From the NCBI RefSeq assembly GCF_037975245.1, contig NC_092574.1:20449713-20513712 (forward strand): DNA of 64,000 nt, read 5' to 3'. The notes under the pieces are model-generated. The model saw only the letters and a program-made list of their open reading frames with translations, was not told where the DNA came from and ran no database searches. Positions 1-10,204 of the stretch are shown piece after piece (position 1 is the first letter of the stretch; every line of letters starts with the position of its first letter). The translations under genes and the position numbers were made by a program. Source of the DNA: Apostichopus japonicus. Lineage: Eukaryota; Echinodermata; Holothuroidea; Aspidochirotida; Stichopodidae.

Positions 1-415
1 AATTAGAGTAGTAGTGATCTGCATGATTGCAACTAAATAGTCAATGCTTAAATACCAACATTTTAAATGAAAATACTAGGGGCCAATTAAACACTCAATG
101 TATCAGCAGATATATATGTGTGTCATCAATTTCTTTTTTTTTGGTTGAATATTTGTGGACTAAACGAGGAAATATCAATGAATTCAGTTCAGTCGTCTTT
201 ACTTTCTACTTGAGAAACTGTCCAGGTCAATAGCCTAATTTGAACTTACAATCTCCTTTTGAGAAAGTTCACTTATTACACTAAGTACAGTACTTGCTGT
301 ATATATATATTTCCTCAGGACTGTTGGTTTTGTTTCTCTGCATCTGTTTGCAACTACGGTATGATTTCCTTCAGCTTTACGTATTAGTGACCCTAATTGT
401 CCCACTGTATTTCAG
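1..415. other. no gene seen, AT-rich flank
   Basis: Short open frames here show no family motif and no paired splice sites. The last bases (401-415) form a polypyrimidine stretch ending in ttcag, which is the acceptor of the candidate exon that follows. Confidence 0.4.
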
Positions 416-529
416 AATGGCATACGACGTTTCCAAGTGTCATGTAACTCATGTTTGTGGATCCATCAGCAGCAGTGTTGTATTGGCAATATGGATGCCA
501 CCATCTCCATCCTCCACCAGTCTACCAAG
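416..529 (+). CDS. candidate internal exon, unknown protein
   Basis: The segment lies between a pyrimidine-rich ttcag acceptor and an AAG|gtactg donor. It is 114 nt (38 codons) with the frame starting at its first base open throughout. That reading is rich in Cys, Gln and His (RRFQVSCNSCLWIHQQQCC near its start, ending in HQSTK). A second frame is also open here, but it meets a stop in the next candidate exon after splicing, so phase favours the first. I do not recognise the protein. It may be the end of a gene that starts outside the window, or a chance open segment. Confidence 0.35.
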
Positions 530-665
530 GTACTGTACAGTGCTATAGTTGCAAGCTACAGTATTCAATTGGTATAGCCACATTTTACATGTGTTACTTT
601 TCTTATTGACTGTTGTGTTGTTCTTAGTTTTTTAACTGCGGCACTATTCTGTGCTTTTTTTCCAG

Positions 666-749
666 TTCTTTTTTCTTCTGACATGGCAGAAAGATTCTCA
701 ACCTGGTCAAATGCTGTTTACACCAGCAATAAGATACCTCCACAATATG
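666..749 (+). CDS. candidate exon following 416-529, unknown protein
   Basis: A ttttttccag acceptor precedes the segment and an AT|gtaaat donor-like site follows. Joining it to the exon ending at 529 keeps phase 0 and reads FFFLLTWQKDSQPGQMLFTP then AIRYLHN. If the donor is not used, the frame ends at ATG TAA, with the stop at 750-752, making this a possible last exon. No family was recognised. An alternative frame reads MAERFSTWSNAVYTSNK but is not phase-compatible with the upstream segment. Confidence 0.33.
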
Positions 750-752
750 TAA

Positions 753-2086
753 ATTACCTTTCAGCTTGCATCACCCATTTACATCGATCGATATTTGATG
801 CCACTTTCTTGGTGCTGATGTACTCCTTTCAATTGCCAATAAGTCCAATTATGCATTTGAATATAAAAACACACTAGAATTTAGAAACCAAATCAACTCT
901 CTCAGTGCAGGCTGAAAGATGGTCGACAGTTACACTGTCCCAATAAATACATGTTTCCTTTCCCCAAATAAATAGCAAATTCAGAAATTGGATGGAAAGC
1001 ACGAACAAGCATTACTTTTGTTTACAAACAGAATGCATCAGAGGGATTTTGGTCTTTGTTCATGCCTGTAGGGAATTGTCATTCAGAACTAGCAACACAA
1101 CTTGATCTGAACATAAACAGAGATACAGACCACGAATGTTGTATTCTTAGTTTTAACGAGCTTTCAAACATTGCCAAGAGGCCAATTATTTGAAAATCAG
1201 GTACTTCAGTGTCAACATGTCAGTGATTAATTATATATTATCCATAGTGCATCCTCATTGTGTTGGCTCCTAACGGCTGTTCACCATATATCATGCTACA
1301 GTATAGGAAGCCTTCGTGTAAGTTAGATGATAGTGCAGTACCTGTTACAAGATATTAATAAAAAACTTGTACGACTTCCATATCTTCCATATAATCCTGC
1401 TAGGCCAACTTACTTTAAGACATTCTCCTACACAGGCTCTCTAGTGGATAAGCAGTTTGCTAACAGTTTTATTTTATTTTGACTTCCATATCATGTCAGT
1501 TTGAAAGAAAACTGCGACAGGTGTTATTGAGCCTGTTGTAAACATTTGATATTGGTTAATTACACATTATTCACTAACTTGTTCCTTTTCATGTTGACTC
1601 AGTGATGCATTAAAATCTGTTCTGGTGATGTAGAAGTAATCTCTACAAGTGGTTCAATTCCATTGGCAGATCATGAGTATTTCACTGTATGCTTCATATT
1701 CATAAACAGGGCAAGCAAAGATGTTATAACCTGAATGAATCGAAAAGTTGGAAATTGCTTTTGCCTCAGAAAATTTGATATAAGTGACATAAAGTCAACT
1801 TGTTTTGCTCCTTTATTCATCCCCTAGACAATTTGTTCACACAGGCTTAATTTCATCCTCAAGAATTCCCACTTAGTGTAGACGAGTACCATATAGTTCT
1901 ACTACTTGAAAAGGAGATACTACCAAATTTGTTTTCTTGAAATTTTGGACATATATTGTTTTTCATTTTTTTGGTCACATTTCACTGTTTTTCACTGAAT
2001 TACTAAGATCAGTTTTATTGTACAACCTTTACTTTAAACTATAAATGCCATATTCATTGAAGAGGATACTCATGCCACATCATCAA
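753..2086. other. no gene seen
   Basis: No coding segment with splice signals or a recognisable motif was found on either strand. The sequence is AT-rich single-copy-looking DNA. Confidence 0.4.
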
Positions 2087-2158
2087 ACCACAATGCATTT
2101 TTACATTCTGGTTAGTTTGAATGGAGTTCAAACATACTTTTTCACATTGCATTGTGGT
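2087..2158. repeat. 72-bp inverted-repeat mini-element
   Basis: The ends accacaatgca and tgcattgtggt are exact reverse complements and could form a hairpin. A related sequence (accacaatgcatttttgcat) occurs near 33350 in a KIF3A intron, so this is probably a dispersed short repeat. Confidence 0.4.
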
Positions 2159-2480
2159 AACATCTCAATTTCACACATACTGTACTTATAATAAGCTCTG
2201 TTTGGTTTGAAGTTTTGTTTAAAAGCCAGCACTCCCATAAACAGAGATAAAATGGTGCAACATAGCTACTGTGATAATGTGGACGGTAAACCTTTCTTAC
2301 ACAGTCCCTGGTAGTTTGCCTTATTGGCACCCTTTACGTGGTTTCCTATCTTGCAGTCAACTGTCCTTTTCATATTTCTACTGGCAGGAGGTTGCTCCCA
2401 ATCAGCATCACATGCTAACATGCAGTCCTTGTTTCGACACTGTCCTTCATGCTGCATTTGTATCTTCTACTGCACAACAG

Positions 2481-2850
2481 GAGGGGGTATTGTGGTCAAG
2501 TGGTTAAGGCAGTGGACTGGTGCTCTAATGATTACAGGTTGAAGCCCTGACCAGATCATTGTGTTGTGTCCTTGGGCAAGGCACTTTATCTCCATTGCCT
2601 CTCTTCACCCAGGTGTAAAATGGGGACTTGCAGGTAACTTGTTAATATAGAACTTTGTGTGTGGCTGCATCCTATGGGAAGTCCCCCGGGGGACACGTGG
2701 TTGTGGTGCCCCAGGAGAGATTGATTGAATTGCTCACACTTTGAGGTGTAGGCATGGCAAGTTACCAATGACCAAGGCTAATAGCACCTTTGAAAAATTT
2801 CTGTTGACTTTGGCGCCATATAAATGTCCTCTGATTGATTGATTGATTGA
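2481..2850 (+). mobile_element. tRNA-derived SINE with conserved central domain
   Basis: The head is tRNA-like. A box A-like stretch (tggtcaagtggttaaggca) lies near 2492-2510 and a box B-like ggttgaagccc at 2537-2547. The middle (ttgggcaaggcactttatct onward, then aaaatggggacttgcaggta) matches the kind of central domain shared by deuterostome and mollusc SINEs. The 3' end is a ccatataaatg tail followed by (attg)n at 2831-2850. The aggtaacttgt core recurs in reverse orientation at 35119-35400. No clear target-site duplication was seen. Confidence 0.75.
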
Positions 2851-3464
2851 AAGAGCTAACAAAATACTACGTCAAATCACATTACTTTAATTTAATCTTG
2901 TTGTGGTCGGTCATTATATGCATTAAAACTGTTGCATATTACTTTAAGGAGTCAAGGTATCTTGTCGCAAAATGAAGGAACCTATTGCTCAGTGATTTAG
3001 CTGTTATTACATATTTAAATCGTGTTATAGTAACATTTCCAGAAATTTTTGGGAAAGGGGGTGGGGGAGGGGGAACAACTACCGAAGGCACTTTCCCAAA
3101 TGTACAACTTTCTGGTGCAATACTTAACTTTGGGTGGGTGAAGCTGTCACACCTGACTCGGAATGAAAATTTTCTTTCAAAGTCAAATAAGAATACTTTA
3201 ATACGAAAAAACGTTACAAGCAGTGACATGAGTTTAGTGCATGTATTCATTCTACTTGGTATAGTATCTGCAACTTTTAAATAATCAATATCGTCTCGGA
3301 CTTTTGATTGTGAAATTTCAGCCATTATTTCTTGGATCGTGGGAACCCTGATGAATTAATACAGTGTACGTTACTGACTGTTAATTTGATAATGATTAAG
3401 TCTCTGATTAAATTTATACATCATCACTGTTTTCTTTCTTTGTTTGTCGTTTTAAAAAGGTTTT

Positions 3465-3860
3465 AAATTTGGTCAAAAGAACTCTACAATACGACAATAG
3501 TTGTTTTAGTGTCATACGTTATCGCTATTTTTTTTTGTAAAGAAGTATTAAATTTGGTCAAAAATCAATCGCGTTACTGAGCTACCCTGAGGTGCCAGCT
3601 GAGTTTTAACCCCAAGAAACACCCTAATTGTCCATTAATGCGGCTGAAAATAATATATAGAATACATAACACAGCTTAAAATAAATAATTGGTCTATTTT
3701 AGTCATACGTTACGTAAGAAAAATTCTTAACTTCGGTCGAAATCAAATTTTTTAAATTCCACACTCAATCGCGATACTGAGCTACCTTGAGGTGGAGCCG
3801 AGTTTTCACCTCGAAAAACATCCTAATTGAACATAAATCTGTCTGAAAGGAATACAAAGG
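3465..3860. repeat. tandem duplication, about 200-bp unit
   Basis: The phrase tcaatcgcg(t/a)tactgagctacc begins at 3565 and again at 3765, an exact 200-bp step. Upstream and downstream words also repeat at the same spacing (tcatacgtta, ttaaatttggtca / ttaacttcggtcg, cctaattg). At least two diverged units are present. It contains no gene. Confidence 0.6.
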
Positions 3861-5455
3861 GTTTTCAGCGGACTCTGGAATAAATACATTGTCCTTTTTG
3901 TAGAGTCATAACCTTTTTGCAGAAAGAAACATCAATTAAGAATTTCATTATATTAAAGTCCAAACGAAGCTTCCGTATTGCTTTTTATCCGCTGGGTGGA
4001 GCTTATTTTGGTGGGTGCAACTGATTTACATGTCATTATCTACCGTACCCGCCCTGACGTGGAGAAGTTCAAAGCTGCAACCCAACCCCTGAAAATAAAC
4101 ATTAACAATCTAGTTAATAGGTAAGCATAATAATGTAACCGAGGAATTTGATGAGGGTACCCAACTAATGAACAAAACATTGTTAACTATATCTGCGGTA
4201 AGTATGATAACATGATATTGCAAGATTACTTTGTTTGACTAAGTTAAGCACAGTGATTAATTGACTAAAGGTCAAGTATGTTCTGCAAGTTCATGTGCAA
4301 AGCCTAAAGCTAGGCTCGTTGTGGTACATAGCTACATAGAATATAGTCAATACTGTAGGATTCGCATATGTTATTATAATGTTACGTTGGGGTGTTACAT
4401 TCTACATAACAAATTTAGGGTAGTCCTACGTGGCGTTGTGGGGGTGAAGTACTATATACCCACTGAGGAAATTAAACCAAGATTGCGATAGAAACCGGCA
4501 TTGTGTTCAATTCATTTGCATCATCAGTTCATGTAACTTCCTAAAATGTTGACAAAATTCTGGCAAGTTCAGTAATGTATTGTAGTGTTAATGTAAATAG
4601 GTAGCCTAATGTGTGGGCATACTTTGCTGTATAGAAAATGTAGTAGCATGGTGGGCTCATAATTGAAGCACTCAGGCCTTGGATTTGATCAACAATGTCT
4701 ATCAACAACTGATGTGTTTTTGATGTGTGGTTCCTCAGAAATGGAATGATCCCAAAATATTTATTGTTCTGTGCATAAGAAACGTACAATTGAGCAGAAC
4801 TTGACCACAAATGTCTGCCCTGTCAAGTTCTTTGATACCCTAAATTGACACATTTGTCGTTAAGCTAACTGTAACTTTTGTGTAAGTATACATCAATTGA
4901 CTCTGAATGCTGTTTGCTATGCTCTCAGCCCCTAAGCTCAGACAGGTCAGGTCCCAGAGAGTAGTGGTATCATGCTGAGGTAATTTGGGTTACTTTTAGG
5001 GAGTAAGATTCCAAATCCCCAAAATAGGTGCAAATCTGGGGGGAGGGTGTTAAAAACTTTAAAAAAAAAATTTAATCAGCACATAGCTGAAATGGATTTA
5101 AACTCATGAAATATGTAACTCTGCTTCCCTGCTAAAAGGTTAGGTTGTCTGCTGTATCGTTGCTAGTAATATTTGAAGGTGCATCAATTACGAAGGTGCG
5201 TCAATTATGAAGCCTTTACTATATGTATGACACAGGTTACTGGCATGAAGGAAAATGCATTTGAAATTCATATGGTGTGCTTCTAAAATGTTGTAAATGA
5301 CTGCCCTATGTTAACATAGAAATATTACAAGAAAAGAAGAAGTAGTGAGAAGGAGAATGAGAAAATATTTCTCTATGCTTTACATTAATTGTAACAAAAC
5401 ATGCAGAGCTACAGGTAGGATATGCGTGTATGTGTGTGACACTTTAGATTGTATA
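3861..5455. other. no gene seen
   Basis: Open frames at 4261-4491 (+) and 4541-4810 (-) lack motifs, splice context or codon bias. I see only AT-rich intergenic sequence. Confidence 0.4.
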
Positions 5456-6130
5456 CACAATAACTCAACAAAGGAATGGTTGATCAATGCCATACTTGGT
5501 GGGTGGGTGGTCCATAATGAGTTGATAAATCTGATTGATTTTGGTGCGCATATCATGAATATTAATGAGGTCATCGGGTCTGATGTCAAAATCTTCAAAT
5601 TGCAATAAGTTGGCAACCGTAAGTTGGAGTTTCTTCAAACTTGGTATGGTGATATTGGCAGACCACCTATACATGCTGATGTGTCTTGCAAGTGATATCA
5701 TGTATATTTATGAGGAGGCGGGGCTGAGCATTATTTTTGTAACAGAAGTTTGTATGCACAATATATAACTAGACAAGGGAATGATTGATCAATAACATAC
5801 TTGGTGGGTGGGTGGTCCATAATAATTAGATAACCCCTATTGATTTTGGTATTTATATAATGAATATTAATGAGGTCATACGGTCAAATGTCAAAATCTT
5901 CAAATTGGAGTACTAGACAATCATAAGTCACAGTTTCATTAACGTTAGTGTGTTATTGGTAGGTAGTCTACACATGGAGATGTGTGTTGCAATTGTGTAT
6001 TCATGTGTATTTATGAGGAGGTTTGCCTTTCCATTAGTTAAGTTACAAGTTTGTATGATTAATAACTTCAGAAGGCAATTATTGTGATCATTAATTAGTG
6101 AGAAGGTGAACCTAATTGTTTTGGGTGCTC
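5456..6130. repeat. tandem repeat, about 300-bp unit, 2+ copies
   Basis: Two long diverged copies start near 5456 and 5757. They share ggtgggtgggtggtccataat, attaatgaggtca and tgtcaaaatcttcaaattg, then a block ending in tatttatgaggagg. A third, shorter and more decayed unit starts near 6057. The ORFs across it are repeat shadows. Confidence 0.65.
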
Positions 6131-7400
6131 ATGTCATGACTAATGATGAGTTTACAGCTTACAGCTCTTACATGGTTAACTCACGTTGGTAAAATATTGG
6201 CATCAAACCCCTTTCTCGTGCTCATTCGCAGCATGAAATAGCAACTTCAGAGCTGCACAAGTTGCAAAGATATTAATTACAGGAAAGCATTGTAATCATT
6301 ATTGTGTATTGTGTGGACTAGACATAATAACCTCTAAAAGAATCAAGTATCCTTAGAAAGCAACAATTGAGGAGCAATTGATCACTAAAAACAGTACATA
6401 TTTTAGCAAAAAAATATCAAAATTGAATTTTTGGCATTTGTAATTGCACAAGAGTGACAAGACAATGCTTTTATAAGCAATTTTTGTTCATCCTTCATTC
6501 TATGAGATAGAATCTATAGGCCGCTGTAATAGAAAGGTAGTAGGATGTTTAATTGCTGAGAAATCAAACTTCAAAAATGTCATGGTGGCGACAAATTCCG
6601 GAATTTCAAAGTGTGATATTAAAATCGGACAATTTTGAAGCAATGCAACTGAAATTTTTGCAATATGCTTATTTCCTGATGTTCCAAGCATTTAAAAAAT
6701 TAGTAATTTTCAAAAGAGGTGGAACTACAACATAGGCCTACTCCAATGTTAAGTGATTTGATATGGAATATAACCCATGTGATAGGAAGACCTCATAAAG
6801 CTTGTAACATAGATGGTGCCTTCCAAACCTGTAGTTCGTGTAGATTGCTGACAAGAACCCAGCATAATATAACCGAAATAATATATATATTAGCTCTCCA
6901 AACAATCTTCATTAGAGGTCAATAGGGGTCAAAGTCTGATACGCGATATCATTTCAAAAGCATACTGTAGCTTCAAGCTACTTTGTACTTGGTATATGTA
7001 CAGTAGATCAACCTTCGTGGGTTCAAGAATATTACATTTTTGTGAAGGTCAATGGTCATTTGAGGTCAATAGATGTCAAAGTGTAAAGTCCTTGTGCATT
7101 TACATGATTAACTCAAAAATTATAGCCAGCGTGGCCTTCATACTTAAATTGTAGGTCCACGTGGGTGAAACCTTTTCTGGTAACAATAGTCAAACCTAGA
7201 AAATATTATTTGTTTGCACCTACTAAACTTTTTCATATAGAGTGTGGTAATTAAGGAGACATGATATGATTTTGAAAATTTGCTCTAGCTGGCACTTAGC
7301 AAGTTTACAAAGAATCGGAGATCACGTTTTTACCTCAAATCAAATTTTGTACTTAATTTGTTTGTAATTTATTTAAAATTTCCTTTTTATGTATGTGTGT
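6131..7400. other. no gene seen; ggtcaa-type repeat words
   Basis: From about 6915 to 7090 the words gaggtcaataggggtcaa and gaaggtcaatggtcatttga recur. They resemble the satellite-like sequence in the KIF3A intron at 32640-33200. A 5' exon of the lengsin-like gene could lie here but none could be identified. Confidence 0.4.
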
Positions 7401-7410
7401 TTGTTGACAG
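7401..7410 (+). promoter_or_regulatory. likely 3' splice acceptor before lengsin-like exon
   Basis: A pyrimidine- and TG-rich run (tgtgtgtttgttgacag) ends at 7410, 22 bases before the first in-frame ATG. The 25 codons before that ATG in the open frame look like intron. This suggests an upstream untranslated exon or a short upstream coding exon. Confidence 0.5.
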
Positions 7411-7432
7411 ATTGATCACACAAGCAACTCTC

Positions 7433-8788
7433 ATGATGTCTTTGCCACATATTCAGAGGGGAATCCGGGAGAAGAAGGTCAGTTTGGTTCGATTTGAGCT
7501 AAGTGATTACTACGGCATTTCACATTGCAAAGCCATTCCTGCTCGGCATTTCGAAGAGAAGGTCGAAAACGGTTTACCTTTCTACTTTGGGCATCTCGGC
7601 TTTGACCCGCAAGCAGCGATTGTTCCCGGCACTGGATATTCAGAAGAAACAAGTTTTGGCGATGCCATCTTTCACTCAGATTTGACTACGTTCCGAAAGG
7701 TTCCGTGGGCGAAGAACACAGCTCGTGTTTTGACGGTGCCAAAATGTGATGGTAAGTTAGTTGCAGGATATCCACGCACGATACTCCAACGGCTGCTCGG
7801 CGAGCTGAGAGGAATAGGGTACTCGTTACTCTCGTGCCACGAACATGAATTCTTTGTGTTTGATGCCAAAACCAAGAAACCTGTCATCGACGGACGCCAG
7901 ATTCGCTCCACGATCAGATTAGCAAAGAACGAGGATTTCGTTCTGCAGATTGCAGATCAGCTGCCAGAGATGGGTGTCGACGTAGAATCTATCGAAACAG
8001 AGTACGCACCGGGCGAGTATGAAATAACATACAAACCAGCATTCGGCGTGGCAGCTGCCGACAATGCCTTCACTTACAAGAATGGTATCAAGGAAATTGC
8101 ACAGAAGCATAGTCTGCTAGCCACATTCATGACCAAACCATTCCCTGATCAAGTTGCGGCATCGGCCCACTTAAATCATTCCTTGTGGGACGTCGACTGT
8201 GAGAAGAGTCTCATGCACGACGCTGAGGAACCGCACGGGTTGTCCAAAGCCGCTCGCCACTGGATGGCAGGCATTCTGTATCATGCACCAGCAATAACTG
8301 TTCTAATGTCCCAAACAGTCAATTGCCTGAAGCGTTTGGAAGCTCACATTTTTGCCCCAGGAAATGCCACCTGGGCCATTGATAACAGGACGACAGCATT
8401 GAGAGTAAAACTAAATGGTGAGAAGGGTGTTTACATAGAGAATCGTATGGGTTCTGCAGCTGGTTGCCCTTACATCAGTTTAGCTGCCACGGTCGCGGCA
8501 GGGATGGACGGACTCAAGAATCAATACGAACTCCCTCCACCGGTCGATGGCATTGCTTACGATGATTTGACCGAATTACCTCCAAAGACGATGCCACTGC
8601 CAGTTGATATGGAGAGCGCCCTCGAGAAATTAGTGAATGATGAGGTTATTCGGGAGGCATTTGGGGCAGACTTTATCAAGTGCTTTACTGCACTTAAAAT
8701 GTATGAAGTCAAACTGGAGGCAGAGGCTAAAGCGAACGGTGTAGATGCCTCGGAGTGGGCATTTGGTTACTATTCTGAGTATATGTAG
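7433..8788 (+). CDS. LGSN: lengsin-like glutamine synthetase family protein
   Basis: The frame encodes 451 aa with the class-I glutamine synthetase fold: an N-terminal beta-grasp region (about 10-105) and a catalytic domain (about 110-445). Visible landmarks are D25 in SDYYG (position of the active-site Asp), E137/E139 in HEHEF, E188/E190 and E195/E197 in ETEYAPGEYE, H246 in AHLNHSLWD, K300/R301 in CLKRL, NRTTALR (R319, R324) and E336/R338 in IENRM. Several canonical positions differ: the second His of the H-x-H motif is Asn (N248), SYKR is CLKR, and NPYL is CPYI. Lengsins are glutamine synthetase relatives; the vertebrate lens protein is reported to lack synthetase activity, so loss or change of activity is likely here, but this is inference. 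I chose the ATG at 7433 because a splice acceptor ends at 7410; 7436 is an alternative. The coding part has no intron. The neighbour is the convergent carboxypeptidase gene. Confidence 0.9.
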   Translation: MMSLPHIQRGIREKKVSLVRFELSDYYGISHCKAIPARHFEEKVENGLPFYFGHLGFDPQAAIVPGTGYSEETSFGDAIFHSDLTTFRKVPWAKNTARVLTVPKCDGKLVAGYPRTILQRLLGELRGIGYSLLSCHEHEFFVFDAKTKKPVIDGRQIRSTIRLAKNEDFVLQIADQLPEMGVDVESIETEYAPGEYEITYKPAFGVAAADNAFTYKNGIKEIAQKHSLLATFMTKPFPDQVAASAHLNHSLWDVDCEKSLMHDAEEPHGLSKAARHWMAGILYHAPAITVLMSQTVNCLKRLEAHIFAPGNATWAIDNRTTALRVKLNGEKGVYIENRMGSAAGCPYISLAATVAAGMDGLKNQYELPPPVDGIAYDDLTELPPKTMPLPVDMESALEKLVNDEVIREAFGADFIKCFTALKMYEVKLEAEAKANGVDASEWAFGYYSEYM

Positions 8789-8857
8789 AAAATATTATAG
8801 TCCTGCAGGTTAAATTTCGAATGTCCATGATTAGAAACCTTCCCAATATCTTGACAG

Positions 8858-8863
8858 AATAAA
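8858..8863 (+). terminator. polyadenylation signal AATAAA of lengsin-like gene
   Basis: AATAAA lies 70 bases after the stop codon at 8786-8788, on the same strand and in AT-rich DNA. It would give a very short 3' UTR. Confidence 0.55.
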
Positions 8864-10016
8864 CATAATTTATTATTATTAGGCATTGCATATAGTCATA
8901 TGTATCTGCAGACAGTACTATAGGCTTTAGATTTGTTATAATTTGGTTTGTTTTTTATAGCTTATGATTGCTTCATAAGAAGAACTGTTATTTTGTGTAT
9001 TCTTATTCTTGCCTGTTAATCCCACATGGCACTTTTCTGCTTGGTGATATTTATGTGGTAAAACTGAAATGTTGACTGAAATATTTGTTTGCTTATAATC
9101 GCATGTAAAACCTTCTGGTTTTCTTCTCTTCTTTTTTGTTTTTTTCCTCAAATTCTGCTTTAGATTTATCAGCAAAACAAATTGTGTATATTGCCTCCAG
9201 TTTTGTGAGAGAAAAAAACAAAGCTCAAATGTGCACCTTTCCATACATTCACTGTGACCTAGTTTGGTATATATACTCAGTACCATTTTCCCCAATTATC
9301 CTTTGGTCATTTATTGAAAATATGGATATGTTCATGTATGGAATGCTCATCCATTTTCGAGGAGTTTGGAGGTAACTTTGTGATCTCCCCCTCGAAGTGT
9401 GGTCCCTCACACCTATTTCGCTACCGCTGTGTTTTTTTTTGGTGGGTTTTGGTGGGTTTTGGTTTGTTTGTTTGGTGGGTTTTTGGGGTTTTTTTTCTAC
9501 TTCAACAATGGTTTGAGAAGAGAGGCAAACTTTTCTTACAGATATAAATCTGCAAATCTATTTCAGATTTGTGAATGTATTCTATCGAGTCATGTATTTT
9601 AATGCAATATTCGTTTACTTTTTAAACCAAATGAAATATGTGCTATGGTGTATACTGACCTTTCTGTTGAAATTCAATCAACTTTTGTAGAAAGTTCAAC
9701 AAGGTAAAACTCCAGCAGTATACTTTACATGGTCCACACCACTTTTCAATATAATTGCATATAGAAATTTTGTCATCAGTTAGGCATGAATTTTCTCATT
9801 ACTATATCATTTACGTTTGAACCACACACACGCAAAAAAGAAAAAAAAAACAATACAGGGTAAGATGTACGTCTCAAATTCAACCATTTAATTACGATCT
9901 TGATTAAGATAAATCATTAAAGTAAAGAATTATGGAAAGCTTTGTATACTCTCGTTTATACAGATTGACAATATATTACGATTGAATGTGAATCCATGAT
10001 TGGAAACGATGCTCAT
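8864..10016. other. intergenic space between convergent genes
   Basis: This holds the 3' ends of the lengsin-like (+) and carboxypeptidase (-) genes. A (ggtgggtttt)n-like GT-rich stretch lies at 9432-9500. On the - strand an ATTAAA lies at 9887-9892 and an AATAAA at 9310-9315; either could end the carboxypeptidase transcript. No coding sequence was seen. Confidence 0.45.
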
Positions 10017-10204
10017 TTATCGCCCCAAGTATGTTAACCCAAAAGACTTTACCAGCTCGTAAGTCTCAATTCCGGAGGGTTCAATTTCATCTTCTGGCAA
10101 GAGGAAACCTGGGGGATCACCGGTTGGCCTCAGTTCTACCACATACGAATATTGAGCGCCAAGAACTGCATATCCCCAGTCTTCACTGCATCCGGAGGCT
10201 GCGT
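10017..10204 (-). CDS. carboxypeptidase exon 10 (last)
   Basis: It begins after gtatag and completes the Tyr codon of the catalytic Tyr (T|AC). It encodes [11 protein letters not shown], the catalytic Glu in VVELRPTG, and the C-terminal helix ending TYLGR before a TAA at 10017-10019. Confidence 0.9.

Noticed and set aside
7672-8110. Minus-strand open frames inside the lengsin-like exon
   Set aside because: They are antisense shadows of a strongly matched + strand gene.
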